Shown here piece by piece: positions 35,755-45,087 of a DNA stretch of 64,000 nucleotides (position 1 is its first letter; each line of letters opens with the position of its first letter). The notes below the pieces were generated by a model that saw only the letters and a program-made list of their open reading frames with translations, was not told the DNA's origin and searched no databases. Source of the stretch: Natroniella sulfidigena (GTDB lineage: Bacteria; Bacillota; Halanaerobiia; Halobacteroidales; Halobacteroidaceae). Location: the NCBI RefSeq assembly GCF_023223645.1, contig NZ_JALKBY010000003.1, positions 1 to 64,000 of the forward strand, read 5' to 3'. Made by a program: the position numbers and the translations under genes.

Positions 35755-37950
35755 TTAATTCCAATCTTCAATTTCAATACCTGTATAGAAATGCTTTAAT
35801 ATCTCTTGATAACTATAGCCTTGACTGACCATTCCTCCCGTAGCAGTCTGATCCATTCCTACACTATGACCCCAACCACTACCCTGGAATTTATAACCAA
35901 CTAGCTCACCATTCTCATACTGTGGCTGAATCCAGAAGCGATTACTTCGCAGTTCACCGAATCTAGATCGTAAATCATTTTTAAATTCCCGTTCTTCCTC
36001 AGCTCCAATTACTAACATTGCTTCTACACTACCTGCTTGACCACGCTTAGTAGGTCTAATCTCTTGAATATCTTCAATCCCCAATCTTGCTTCCAAGTAA
36101 TCTAAAGATAACTTCCGTTGCCAACGATAATTACTCATCGTCCAACTTTCAGTCAATAAATCTGAATAAGAGTCAGGTCGTTCCCGTAGCCACTCCCTTA
36201 ACTCCAAAGGAGACTTTGAGAACTCCTGTTCGTTGATTTCAGTTCCAATCTCAGTTGATACACCACGCAAATAAGGGATCACTCCCCCCCAGACATCTTC
36301 ACTATTCTCAGTATGACCACCTGAATTGGAACTATAGACAGCATTAATCGGTTGATCATCATAAGTGGCTACCTCACCGCTCGTCTCTATTACAGCCTGA
36401 TTAGAACGAGGGTGCTCTCTGCCAATTCCATTATAAGCTGCACACTGTACAGTATCACATAAGTCATACCCTTTATCTGCAAAGCGACCTAAATTGAACA
36501 AAGTATAACTTCTAGCTGCCACTGCCTGAACCTTTAAGGCCTCTAGTTCCCAGGAAGCTGACATCTCTGAAGGTACTACTGCCAATAAATATTCCTCTAG
36601 GCCAACTAAATTAACCGCTGTAATTCCATCCTCTCGTGGTAAAAACTCCATTGTACCCCGATATTGACGATCTTCAATTCCACCCCAGTAATACCCTTCT
36701 CCATAGATCACATTATGCAATAAGACTGGCTTCTCTTCTGTAAGCTTCAACTCAATTGCTTCACTAAATTGAATCTCTTCTTCTGGCAGTTCTAAATAGT
36801 AATTACCATCAACAAAACTAACCTTATATAACTCACCTTTTTCTCCTGCAGCAATTTGAGTTCCTGCTTCTTCAACAACAAAATCACTACCTGCCCTAAA
36901 ATAGATCTCTTCTTGATCATCCATAATCCCAACTCTAATCTCTTCTCCTGGATCTTCTAATGGTTCAATCTCTTTAAACTCGACTTCTTCTGGAATCTCT
37001 CGGTCTTGTTCTTCTGGTAATAGCCGTTCCTCTTCTTCAAAATAATCTGGATAATCTACTTCTAAATCAGTCAACTTAGCCTTAACTAATTTATCAGCTC
37101 GATCTTCACTTTCAGCCTGCTGTAAATAATCTACTGCTTGTTCAATCTGACCTAACTCAAGATGTGCTAAACCAATCTGTCGCTTAACCCCTTTTAAGCT
37201 TCCATCAATCCGCAAGGCTTGATTATAACGCTCAATTGCGGCTTGATAATCTCCTTGAGCAGATTTAACCTCTCCTAATTGAAAAGAAGCTTGGGCAAAG
37301 GTATCATCAACTTTTATTGCTTCTAACAAATGCTGCTCAGCCTTTTCATATTGCTTCTGGCTAGTAGCTAACAAAGCCAAATAATAATTGGCATCTCTTC
37401 TTAGATAATTAGCTCCAATATCTGAAGTCAAAACTAAACTTAGTTCCTCTTTAGCCTGCTGATACTCTCCTAACTGATAATAAGCAACCCCCAAATCCAA
37501 TCTCCACTGAGCTACTTCATCTTGCTCTAATAACTGCTGATACTGCTCAACAGCAAGTTGGTAGTTACCAAGTTCTTCAGAAATAGCAGCCAAATTCAGT
37601 CGTGCCTCTTTATTTTCTTGATTAGTAAGTATTTCTTGATACTGTTCAATACTTGCTTGATAGTCTCCTTGATAATATAAATTTTTAGCTTCTTCTAGTA
37701 AAGGTTGTAATTGAGAATCATCTTCTATTTCTTCATCGCTTTCTTCTTCAGTTTCTCCTGTTCTTCCTTCAACCTTTTCTTCTGTTTCTTCTTTCTGTGT
37801 CTCATCAACTTCTTCTGATTTTGTATCATCAATTACTTGCTCTTGGCCCTGATTGTTGATATAAGCTATAACTCCTGAACTGATAAATGAAAAAATAAGC
37901 ACTATCATAATTAAAAGTCTGATTTTCTTTTGTTTGAGTAGTTCTTGCAT
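35755..37950 (-). CDS. TPR-SpoIID/LytB domain protein
   Basis: A 731-residue membrane-anchored protein. A single N-terminal transmembrane helix (LLIMIVLIFSFISSGVIAYI, about 12-31) is followed by a Glu-rich linker (34-75) and six or so TPRs (about 80-310, with AAISEELGNYQLAVEQYQQL and AYYQLGEYQQAKEEL). The SpoIID domain spans about 390-725 and holds YLLAVVPSEMSASWELEALK, AVAARSYTLF, YSSNSGGHTENSEDVWGG and GSGWGHSVGMDQ. SpoIID enzymes are lytic transglycosylases acting on denuded peptidoglycan. The TPR fusion suggests a vegetative cell-wall role rather than the sporulation protein itself. Confidence 0.9.
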   Translation of the reverse strand: MQELLKQKKIRLLIMIVLIFSFISSGVIAYINNQGQEQVIDDTKSEEVDETQKEETEEKVEGRTGETEEESDEEIEDDSQLQPLLEEAKNLYYQGDYQASIEQYQEILTNQENKEARLNLAAISEELGNYQLAVEQYQQLLEQDEVAQWRLDLGVAYYQLGEYQQAKEELSLVLTSDIGANYLRRDANYYLALLATSQKQYEKAEQHLLEAIKVDDTFAQASFQLGEVKSAQGDYQAAIERYNQALRIDGSLKGVKRQIGLAHLELGQIEQAVDYLQQAESEDRADKLVKAKLTDLEVDYPDYFEEEERLLPEEQDREIPEEVEFKEIEPLEDPGEEIRVGIMDDQEEIYFRAGSDFVVEEAGTQIAAGEKGELYKVSFVDGNYYLELPEEEIQFSEAIELKLTEEKPVLLHNVIYGEGYYWGGIEDRQYRGTMEFLPREDGITAVNLVGLEEYLLAVVPSEMSASWELEALKVQAVAARSYTLFNLGRFADKGYDLCDTVQCAAYNGIGREHPRSNQAVIETSGEVATYDDQPINAVYSSNSGGHTENSEDVWGGVIPYLRGVSTEIGTEINEQEFSKSPLELREWLRERPDSYSDLLTESWTMSNYRWQRKLSLDYLEARLGIEDIQEIRPTKRGQAGSVEAMLVIGAEEEREFKNDLRSRFGELRSNRFWIQPQYENGELVGYKFQGSGWGHSVGMDQTATGGMVSQGYSYQEILKHFYTGIEIEDWN

Positions 37951-37965
37951 AAGTTATCACAACCT

Positions 37966-38055
37966 TCATTTATAATTAGTAATTTGTAATTGGTGACTTG
38001 TAATTAGTTTCCAATCACCAGTTACTAATTACTAGTTACCACTTGTAATTATAAC
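37966..38055. repeat. TTACTAA/TTGTAAT-type repeat element
   Basis: The left arm carries AATTAGTAATTTGTAATTGG then TGACTTGTAATTAG. The right arm carries TCACCAGTTACTAATTAC then TAGTTACCACTTGTAATTA. The arms are inverted copies. Confidence 0.75.
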
Positions 38056-38094
38056 GTAGTTTAAGCTGTAAAACAATTTTTAAATCTTGGAAAC

Positions 38095-38204
38095 AAAAAA
38101 TGACCACAGGTCATTTTAGGCTAAGTTTGAGGTTAAGGTTAAGCCAACCATTAAAAAAATAAGGATTTAGACCTTACTTAACCTTGGACTTAAACTTAAA
38201 CTAG
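38095..38204. repeat. Hexamer-armed element with leading hairpin
   Basis: AAAATGACC-ACA-GGTCATTTT (about 38097-38116) is followed by TAGGCTAAGTTTGAGGTTAA, a core with ATAAGGATTTAGACC and the right arm ACTTAACCTTGGACTTAAAC then TTAAACT. Confidence 0.75.
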
Positions 38205-38250
38205 ATGATAAAAAAGCGTTAGGATAATTATCCTAACGCTTTTTTATCAT
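38205..38250. terminator. Perfect 46-bp palindromic terminator of galU
   Basis: ATGATAAAAAAGCGTTAGGATAA and its exact complement form a loop-less palindrome ending at the galU stop codon. A6 and T6 tracts on either side of the GCGTTAGGAT stem make it functional in both directions. Confidence 0.9.
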
Positions 38251-39153
38251 CTATTCAGTTACCGCAATCTCCTCTAACATATCTGTATCTCGCTGCAAAA
38301 ATTCAATCAAATACCTCTTAAAATCATCTCTAATATCATCTCTAGCCAACGCAAATTCAATCGTCGCCTCTAAAAACCCTAGCTTATTACCTATATCATA
38401 ACGCTTACCACTGAAGGCTTGAGCATACATCTCTTCTTGTTCCATCAGCGTCTGTAAGGCATCAGTCAATTGAATCTCATTACCTTTGCCTGGTGGAGTA
38501 TTCTCCAAAATCTCAAAGATCTCTGGTGTAATGATATAACGACCTAAAATAGCAATATTTGATGGTGCCTCCTCTAATGACGGCTTTTCAACCAAGTTCT
38601 GTATCTTATATAAGCCATCATCATTGTTAGAATAGTCAACAATCCCATACTTATGAACAACTTCATCCTCAACCTCTTGAACACCAATTACAGTTGTCTG
38701 TTTTTCAACAAAAGCCTCGATTAACTGTCTAGTGACTGGCTTTTTAGCCCGCACAATATCATCACCTAAAAGAACAGCAAATGGCTCATTACCTACAAAG
38801 GTCTTAGCACACAAAATAGCATGACCTAAGCCTCGTGGCTCCTTTTGGCGAACATAATGAACATTGATCAAATTAGAGATATCTTGAACCGTCTCTAACA
38901 TCTCATGCTTACCTTTCCGCTCTAGTGCTAACTCTAACTCTAAATGCTTATCAAAGTGATCCTCAATTGCTCGCTTATGCCGTCCAGTCACAATGATTAA
39001 ATCCTCAATGCCAGACATAACAGCTTCTTCTACAATATATTGAATCGTTGGTGTATCAACAATCGGTAACATCTCTTTCGGTTGTGCTTTTGTCGCTGGT
39101 AAAAATCGCGTTCCTAATCCCGCTGCTGGAATGACAGCCTTTTTAACTTCCAT
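38251..39153 (-). CDS. galU: UTP-glucose-1-phosphate uridylyltransferase
   Basis: GalU makes UDP-glucose from UTP and glucose 1-phosphate, the precursor that Ugd (40654-42003) oxidises. At 300 residues it is full length: AAGLGTRFLPATKAQPKEMLPI near 10-31 binds the nucleotide, GRHKRAIEDHFD near 57, FAVLLGDDIV near 128 and the lysine in VEKP near 186. AGGAGG lies ten bases before the ATG. It begins a run with wecB and ugd for surface polysaccharide precursors, each separated by hexamer elements and so perhaps separately transcribed. Confidence 0.96.
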   Translation of the reverse strand: MEVKKAVIPAAGLGTRFLPATKAQPKEMLPIVDTPTIQYIVEEAVMSGIEDLIIVTGRHKRAIEDHFDKHLELELALERKGKHEMLETVQDISNLINVHYVRQKEPRGLGHAILCAKTFVGNEPFAVLLGDDIVRAKKPVTRQLIEAFVEKQTTVIGVQEVEDEVVHKYGIVDYSNNDDGLYKIQNLVEKPSLEEAPSNIAILGRYIITPEIFEILENTPPGKGNEIQLTDALQTLMEQEEMYAQAFSGKRYDIGNKLGFLEATIEFALARDDIRDDFKRYLIEFLQRDTDMLEEIAVTE

Positions 39154-39202
39154 CTACTTTTAACCTCCTATATTAAAAACCATTTAATATTTAACACTTA
39201 AT

Positions 39203-39312
39203 AAAATTGCCTAAAGGCAATTTTAGGCTAAGGCTAAGACTAAGTTTAAGTAAAATCAAAATCTTAATAAAAAGTACTTAAACTCAAACTTAGACTCAAA
39301 CTCAATCTAAAT
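39203..39312. repeat. wecB terminator hairpin and hexamer element
   Basis: AAAATTGCC-TAAA-GGCAATTTT (39203-39224) can terminate wecB. It runs directly into TAGGCTAAGGCTAAGACTAA hexamers, a 35-bp core, and the inverted arm ACTTAAACTCAAACTTAGAC then TCAAACT. Confidence 0.75.
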
Positions 39313-39384
39313 TACTCTTGCTTTCAAGATAATACTTATGTAGTTATCAGTGAATTATTAAGTTTAAATTTATCCTTGATAAAC

Positions 39385-40503
39385 TTAATTAGCAAATAAA
39401 TCTAATATCTTCCTGACAATCCGTTGGCTTGCCTGTCCATCACCATAAGGATTTTCGGCTTGAGCCATCTGATCATACTGCTGCTGATCAGTTAATAAGT
39501 GATTGATCTGACTAATAATCTGCTCAGAAGTAGTACCGATTAACTTGATTGCCCCTGTCTCAACTGCTTCTTGTCGTTCAGTAACCTCTCGTAAGACCAA
39601 AACAGGTTTATTTAAGCTAGGTGCTTCCTCTTGAATCCCTCCCGAATCAGTGACAATTAGATGAGATCTAGCCATTAGATTAACAAACGGCTGATAATCA
39701 AGCGGAGAAACCAAATGAATCCGCTCTACCTCTTGTAAGATATCAGCAGCCAACTCTTTGACCTGCGGATTTAAATGAACAGGAAAAACCACTTCCACTT
39801 CAGAATTTTGCTCTACTACCTTCCTGACCGCTTTAAAAATATCCGTCATCGGCTGACCAAAATTTTCTCGCCGATGGCAAGTAAATAAGATCACCTGTTT
39901 AGAAAAATCAAGTTTCCTTAGATGCGGATTATTGAACTGATAATCAGCATCTACTGTCTCTAATAAAGCATCAATCACTGTATTGCCGGTCACAAAGATC
40001 TGCTCCTCAGCTATATTTTCAGCCACTAAGTTGGCCCGATTTTTAGCAGTCGGAGCAAAATGAAGATCAGCTAGTACTCCTGTCAAATGGCGATTGACCT
40101 CTTCAGGATACGGGGCATACTTATCATAAGTCCGTAATCCCGCTTCTACATGACCAACCTTAATCTGGTGATAAAAAGCAGCCAAACTAGCTACAAAGGT
40201 CGTCGTCGTATCACCATGCACTAAGACTAAATCAGGCTCTTCTTCATTTAAAATCTGACCAAGCTTAGTCAAGATTCTACTCGTTAAAGCTGATAGAGAC
40301 TGCTCTTTTTTCATCACTGCTAGATCATAATCAGGCTCTAACTCAAATAAGGCCAACACCTGATCTAATAACTGACGATGTTGGCCCGTCACTGTCAGAG
40401 TAGATTCTATTCTAGCTTCTCGTTCTAGTCTTTTAATCACCGGGGCCAACTTAATCGCCTCCGGCCTCGTGCCACAAACAGTCATCACCCTAATCTGTTC
40501 CAT
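39385..40503 (-). CDS. wecB: UDP-N-acetylglucosamine 2-epimerase (non-hydrolysing)
   Basis: The enzyme interconverts UDP-GlcNAc and UDP-ManNAc for surface polysaccharide or teichoic-type linkers. About 372 residues, full length: TVCGTRPEAIKLAPVI at the N-terminus, LVHGDTTTTFVASLAAF near 88, HVEAGLRTYDKYAPYPEE near 112, CHRRENFGQP near 208 and VTDSGGIQEEAP near 280. The ATG at 40503 follows GGAAGAG. A GTG at 40515 with AAAGGG is an alternative adding four residues. It sits between galU and ugd. Confidence 0.95.
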   Translation of the reverse strand: MEQIRVMTVCGTRPEAIKLAPVIKRLEREARIESTLTVTGQHRQLLDQVLALFELEPDYDLAVMKKEQSLSALTSRILTKLGQILNEEEPDLVLVHGDTTTTFVASLAAFYHQIKVGHVEAGLRTYDKYAPYPEEVNRHLTGVLADLHFAPTAKNRANLVAENIAEEQIFVTGNTVIDALLETVDADYQFNNPHLRKLDFSKQVILFTCHRRENFGQPMTDIFKAVRKVVEQNSEVEVVFPVHLNPQVKELAADILQEVERIHLVSPLDYQPFVNLMARSHLIVTDSGGIQEEAPSLNKPVLVLREVTERQEAVETGAIKLIGTTSEQIISQINHLLTDQQQYDQMAQAENPYGDGQASQRIVRKILDLFAN

Positions 40504-40559
40504 AATCTCTTCCACACACCCTTTTAGAGATAGTATATGGAAGAAAAACAGTTAATATT

Positions 40560-40652
40560 TAAATTTGAGGTTGAGTTTAAGCTTAAGTTTAAGTCAAGCA
40601 TTAAAAAGCTTTTAATTTTTTACTCAACCTTAACCTCAGACTTAAACTTAAT
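40560..40652. repeat. Hexamer-armed hairpin between ugd and wecB
   Basis: TTTGAGGTTGAGTTTAAGCT and AAGTTTAAGTCAAG on the left; TACTCAACCTTAACCTCAGA and CTTAAACTTA on the right. The core is about 25 bp with AAAAAGCTTTTAATTTTT. It begins at the ugd stop. Confidence 0.8.
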
Positions 40653-40653
40653 A

Positions 40654-42003
40654 TTACTCTCCCGTCGCTGCTATCTCTTCAAATGCTAGTAGATCCTCTT
40701 TAGTTACTGCAGGTCGCCCAACACTATGATAAATAAAACCTTCTTCTTTCATCTCGGCTGGCTGATAACAGTTACGGCCATCAATCAAGATCGGTTGCTG
40801 CAATAAGTTCTTAACCCGTAATAGATCAAGCTCTTGGAACTCATTCCACTCTGTAACTAAAAGTGCTGCATCGCTATCTTTTAAAGCGTCATAAGCATCA
40901 GTAGCATACTCAATATCGTCACCAAAGATCTCTTGAGCTTCCTCCATCGCAATTGGATCATAGGCCTTCACTTCAGCCCCTGCTTCTAACAACTGCTTGA
41001 CTACAGTCCTTGACGGAGCTTCTCGCATATCATCTGTATTCGGTTTGAAAGCTAGTCCCAATAAAGCAATCGTTCTTCCTGCTAAATCAGGTAGTATCTG
41101 CTTTAGCTTAGTTACTAAACTTTTCTTTTGTAACTTATTGACCTCAACTACTGAGTTGACAACCTTAAAGTCATAGCCATACTCTTGAGCTGTTTTGACA
41201 ATTGCCTTCGTATCCTTAGGAAAACAAGCCCCACCAAAACCGACTCCTGCTCGTAAGAACTTATCACTGATTCGATGGTCAGTACCAATACCACGGGCTA
41301 CTTCTTCAACGTTGGCCCCTGTTAACTCACAAATGTTAGCTATTTCATTGATAAAGCTGATCTTAGTAGCTAAAAAAGCATTAGCAGCATACTTGATTAC
41401 CTCTGCACTATAGCGATCTGTATGTATAATCGGTGCTCCAAAATCTTGATGTAACTGATCTAAAGTTTCAGCAGCTTGTTGATCATTAGAACCAATCACA
41501 ATCCGATCTGGCTCCATCGTATCACTGACCGCTGAACCTTCTCGTAAGAATTCAGGACACGAAACAACCGTAAAGTCATGCTCAGTCGTCTTATGCTTTG
41601 CAATATACTCCTCTACCCAATCACCTGTTCCCACAGGTACTGTACTTTTATTGATCACAATTTTATCATCATTAAGGTTAGTAGCAATCTTTTGGGCTAC
41701 AGCTTCAACAGCTGAAAGATCAGCCCCACCATCTTCTGCTGAAGGTGTCCCGACAGCGATAAAGATAATATCACTCTCTTGTACCCCTTGCTCAATAGAT
41801 GTAGTAAATTTAAGATTACCTTGTTCATGATTTCTTTCAACAATCTCTTTTAAACCTGGTTCATAAATTGGCATTACACCATTTTTTAATCCTTCTATCT
41901 TTGCTTCATCAATATCAACACAGATGACTTGATTGCCCAAATCAGCAAAGCAAGCCCCTGAAACTAAACCTACATAACCTGTTCCTACAACCGTTAATTT
42001 CAT
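40654..42003 (-). CDS. ugd: UDP-glucose 6-dehydrogenase
   Basis: Ugd oxidises UDP-glucose to UDP-glucuronate with two NAD. The 449-residue protein has the Rossmann motif GTGYVGLVSGACFADLG at residue 7, INKSTVPVGTGD near 118, the catalytic Cys in GVGFGGACFPKDT near 260, and ALLGLAFKPNTDDMREAPS near 312. Its ATG has AAGGAGGAAGTG just upstream. A second copy of this ribosome site and first six codons lies about 155 bp further upstream (42139-42178), next to a TnpB-type right-end fossil. Confidence 0.96.
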   Translation of the reverse strand: MKLTVVGTGYVGLVSGACFADLGNQVICVDIDEAKIEGLKNGVMPIYEPGLKEIVERNHEQGNLKFTTSIEQGVQESDIIFIAVGTPSAEDGGADLSAVEAVAQKIATNLNDDKIVINKSTVPVGTGDWVEEYIAKHKTTEHDFTVVSCPEFLREGSAVSDTMEPDRIVIGSNDQQAAETLDQLHQDFGAPIIHTDRYSAEVIKYAANAFLATKISFINEIANICELTGANVEEVARGIGTDHRISDKFLRAGVGFGGACFPKDTKAIVKTAQEYGYDFKVVNSVVEVNKLQKKSLVTKLKQILPDLAGRTIALLGLAFKPNTDDMREAPSRTVVKQLLEAGAEVKAYDPIAMEEAQEIFGDDIEYATDAYDALKDSDAALLVTEWNEFQELDLLRVKNLLQQPILIDGRNCYQPAEMKEEGFIYHSVGRPAVTKEDLLAFEEIAATGE

Positions 42004-42054
42004 CTATTCACTTCCTCCTTATCAATTACTTAAATTTAATACTTGTCTAGTTAA

Positions 42055-42138
42055 TTATGTTCCCCTCACAGTCTAAAGTTCAAGACTGCTCGTGAGTGGT
42101 TGACAATTACTACTCCTTAACCGTCAGTCTCTACACCA
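42055..42138 (-). ncRNA. Fossil right end / omegaRNA-like segment of a TnpB element
   Basis: On the minus strand it reads GTGGTGTAGAGACTGACGG, then AATTGTCAACCACTCACGAG, then CAGTCT-TGAACTTT-AGACTG and GTGAGGGGAAC. This layout of a short stem and a terminal stem ending in a G-run resembles TnpB-associated right ends. No tnpB gene is present beside it. I judge it from pattern memory, so the assignment is moderate. Confidence 0.5.
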
Positions 42139-42178
42139 CTCTACAACTGTTAATTTCATCTATTCACTTCCTCCTTAT
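42139..42178 (-). repeat. Duplicate of the ugd ribosome site and first codons
   Basis: The sequence around AAGGAGGAAGTGAATAG then ATGAAATTAACAGTTGTAG repeats that at the true ugd start (41988-42020) with one mismatch. The copied frame reads MKLTVVEWCRD and stops inside the fossil element. Further upstream, 42242-42270 also resembles 42028-42056, so about 80 bp was duplicated. Confidence 0.75.
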
Positions 42179-42182
42179 AATA

Positions 42183-42214
42183 TAGGGACTAGTTACTAGT
42201 AATTAGTCCCTAGT
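42183..42214. repeat. Palindrome inside the duplicated ugd leader
   Basis: AGGGACTAGTTACTAG and CTAATTAGTCCCT form an imperfect hairpin that splits the duplicated leader sequence. It may be a small inserted element. Confidence 0.5.
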
Positions 42215-42288
42215 TGGAATCTGATAACATATCATATGCGTCAACTTAATACATATTTTTCTAGTTAACTTGCTTTTAATTGATATAT

Positions 42289-42378
42289 AGTTTAAGGCTA
42301 AGTCTAAGTTTAAGTTTAAGTAAAATCTAAACCCTTATGCTTTTAACGGTTGGCTTAACCTCAAACTTAAACTAAATT
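42289..42378. repeat. Hexamer-armed hairpin element
   Basis: The left arm is AGTTTAAGGCTAAGTCTAAG then TTTAAGTTTAAGT. The core is AAACCCTTATGCTTTTAACG. The right arm is CTTAACCTCAAACTTAAACT. The same core occurs at 48390-48425. The rest of the 42215-42611 gap is AT-rich with no recognised feature. Confidence 0.8.
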
Positions 42379-42611
42379 GCAATCTAGTAAAATTTAACTT
42401 AAGTTAACACGTCTAACAAAATATCAAAAATTTATTGACTGATCATCCCTCTAATTAAATATTATAACATAAAATCCAATAGTTGTGAAATAATTATCTA
42501 ACGGGAAATACCTTTTTTCTTATTATATTCTTCTTTTTTTAGAACTTAAACTCCTGCTTATGAAACTGGTAAAATTAACAGCAAATCATCCAAAATAATT
42601 ATCTCAATTAA

Positions 42612-42637
42612 AACAAAGTTGCCGCTAGGCAACTTTA
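42612..42637 (-). terminator. Terminator of the SLC13 permease gene
   Basis: AAAGTTGCC, GCTA, GGCAACTTT with TTGTTTT following on the minus strand, 28 bp after the stop. Confidence 0.75.
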
Positions 42638-42664
42638 GATTTAAAGATATATTCTCTTTTCAGA

Positions 42665-44608
42665 TTAGATCCCCCAAAACAAAGAAATAAAAACAGGAAC
42701 TACAATAGATAAAAGTAATTGTAATGGAGCTCCTACTAAGATAAAATCACGGAATTTATATCCTCCAGGGCCATAAACCATTAAATTTGTCTGGTAACCT
42801 ACAGGAGTTAAAAAAGAAGCACTAGCAGCAAATGTTACTGCTAAAATGAAGGCAAATGGATTTGCTCCTAACTGATTAGCTGCTCCTACTGCTACAGGAA
42901 TCATTAAGACTACACTGGCATTATTACTAATAACACTAGTTAATATTGCAGTAAATAAATAAAAGACCCCTAGAATTATGACCAAAGGAAAGGACCCTGT
43001 AAGTTTTATTAATTGTGAAGCCATATACTGAGCTGTTCCAGTCTCTTCAATAGCTACCCCTAGAGGAATCAATCCTGATAATAAAAAGATGACTTCCCAA
43101 TCTATTATGTCATAAACTTCGTTAGAATTTACAGTATTAGTTAACACCATAGCTATTACTCCACCTAAAGCAGCGATTGAAATCGGCATTATATTCAATG
43201 CCGCCAGGCCAATTACAGCTCCTACAACCCCTAAAGAAGTGGCTATTTTAGTAGGCTGATACTCAAAGGTTTTCAATTCTACTTCTCCAACAATGAAATT
43301 ATCATTATTCTTTAATCGCTCCAATGTTTTTTCAGTAACCAACAAAAGCAATACATCACCAGGTGAAAAAGTAAATTCCTTTAAATTTCTATGCTCTAGC
43401 CCTTCTCCATGCCTAATTCCAATTAAGCTAGCATCATAACGTTCAAGAAAATTAACCTCTTTAACATTTTGATCTGCTAAAAAAGAATGATCTGGTATAA
43501 CAACTTCTATAACTTCTTGTCCTTTATCTAGAGATTCCAATTCTTGTTGAGTGATTTGAAAATCTGATAAGATCTTTATACCTTTTTCCTTGATAAAATC
43601 CAGTAAAGTCTCCTTATCAGCTCTAATAATCAAGCGGTCACCATTACGAATTGTCTTGATCTCTAATGGCTTCATAAATTCTTCTCCATCACGAATCAGG
43701 CGTAAAATATCTAAATCCTTCTCTATATGCTTTGCAAGTTCTCCTATATTTTGACCAAGCAATGAAGAGTCCTCTTTAATTTCAACTTTAGTCAAAAAAT
43801 CTTTCATCTCATATTCTTTAACTAAATCATTCTCATAGGTAATTCGGGTTGGAATCAAATGATAACCTATTGTAATTAAATAAAATAATCCTACTATAAA
43901 TACTACTATTCCTAATTTAGTAAATTCAAACATACTAAAAGGGTGCCCAATCAACCGAGCAGATATATCACTGGCCAAAATATTAGTCGAAGTCCCCAAC
44001 AGAGTCATAGTACCTCCAAACATAGATGCATAAGACAGAGGGATTAACAGCTTTGATGGTGATACCTTAGTTCTACGAGCAAGATTGGTTACCATAGGAA
44101 TAAAAGCAGCTACTACAGGAGTATTGTTAATAGCACTAGCAACAACCCCAGTCAAAATAGAGATTACCCCTACTTGTGCTCTTTCATTACCTTTAGTAAC
44201 CTTTTCTATTTTACTACCGAGAAGTTGTACAGCACCACTATTTTGAATACCTTTACTCAAGACAAACATAGCCATGACAGCAATTGTAGCATTATTACTA
44301 AACCCTGATAGAGCTTGCTCAGTAGAAATCTTAGTCCATGGGCTTAAAACCACAAGAATTACCGGGACTGATAAAGCTATCATGCCAATTGGCAGTGGTT
44401 CCCAAATAAATAAAATTAAAATTAACATTATTAATGACATAACTATAGCTATATTAATATCAAAAGTTACTGTAGAGACTAGTTCTTCTTGATAATCTGC
44501 CGCATTAACTATAGTAGACTGACTAACAAAAGATATAACTAAAACTATTAACAAGATAAAGATTAATTTAAAACTAAAATTAAAAAATTTACTCTTATAA
44601 CCAAACAG
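42665..44608 (-). CDS. SLC13-type permease with two RCK_C domains
   Basis: A sodium-linked anion permease (di/tricarboxylate or sulfate type) with about 11-12 helices. Two TrkA-C regulatory domains (about residues 225-310 and 335-420) sit in the central cytoplasmic loop. Signature motifs are INNTPVVAAFIPMV near 160, GTMTLLGTSTNILAS near 195, SNNASVVLMIPVAVG near 565 and FLTPVGYQTNLMVYGPG near 600. I place the start at a CTG (44608) eight bases after AAGGAGG. It gives a signal-like N-terminus LFGYKSKFFNFSFKLIFIL ending VNA-A. The first ATG/GTG/TTG in frame is TTG 44554, which has no ribosome site. The region 44627-45087 upstream is AT-rich, with one hairpin at 44910-44938. Confidence 0.85.
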   Translation of the reverse strand: MFGYKSKFFNFSFKLIFILLIVLVISFVSQSTIVNAADYQEELVSTVTFDINIAIVMSLIMLILILFIWEPLPIGMIALSVPVILVVLSPWTKISTEQALSGFSNNATIAVMAMFVLSKGIQNSGAVQLLGSKIEKVTKGNERAQVGVISILTGVVASAINNTPVVAAFIPMVTNLARRTKVSPSKLLIPLSYASMFGGTMTLLGTSTNILASDISARLIGHPFSMFEFTKLGIVVFIVGLFYLITIGYHLIPTRITYENDLVKEYEMKDFLTKVEIKEDSSLLGQNIGELAKHIEKDLDILRLIRDGEEFMKPLEIKTIRNGDRLIIRADKETLLDFIKEKGIKILSDFQITQQELESLDKGQEVIEVVIPDHSFLADQNVKEVNFLERYDASLIGIRHGEGLEHRNLKEFTFSPGDVLLLLVTEKTLERLKNNDNFIVGEVELKTFEYQPTKIATSLGVVGAVIGLAALNIMPISIAALGGVIAMVLTNTVNSNEVYDIIDWEVIFLLSGLIPLGVAIEETGTAQYMASQLIKLTGSFPLVIILGVFYLFTAILTSVISNNASVVLMIPVAVGAANQLGANPFAFILAVTFAASASFLTPVGYQTNLMVYGPGGYKFRDFILVGAPLQLLLSIVVPVFISLFWGI

Positions 44609-45087
44609 ATTAACCCCCTCCTTACAAAGACTTTAGTGCTCTCAATTAAATTCAACTCACTTTTAATTATTATTATCAAAATTATTTTATTATGTAAAAT
44701 TCGATTAATCCCTACTAAAACTATATGTTTTTACTACTTTAGGTTTGTTTTGATTATAACAAACTATTATCCAGATTACAAATTATTAATAAATAGATTA
44801 CTTACAATTAATTGATATATAGCTTAAGTTTTAAAATTAAAAAATTACAATTTAAACCTTAAAATCAAAACCATTTTACGGAAAAGTTAAAAACCAAACT
44901 TTATTCCGTGCTACCTTTTTTCTTGATAAAAAAGTAGCCAAAAAATCAATAAGAATTTGAATTTTTGCAATCACCAAAATCTAATCATTCTCATTTGAAG
45001 TATTAAAATTACATATAAACTCCTCCACTTCCACCGCAATCGCATAAATTCTTCGGGTAAATCAAAACATTACAATCTAAAAACTTA

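Noticed and set aside
35755-37950. SpoIID domain as proof of a sporulation gene cluster
   Set aside because: The TPR fusion and the absence of any other sporulation gene nearby do not support it; SpoIID/LytB proteins also act in growth.
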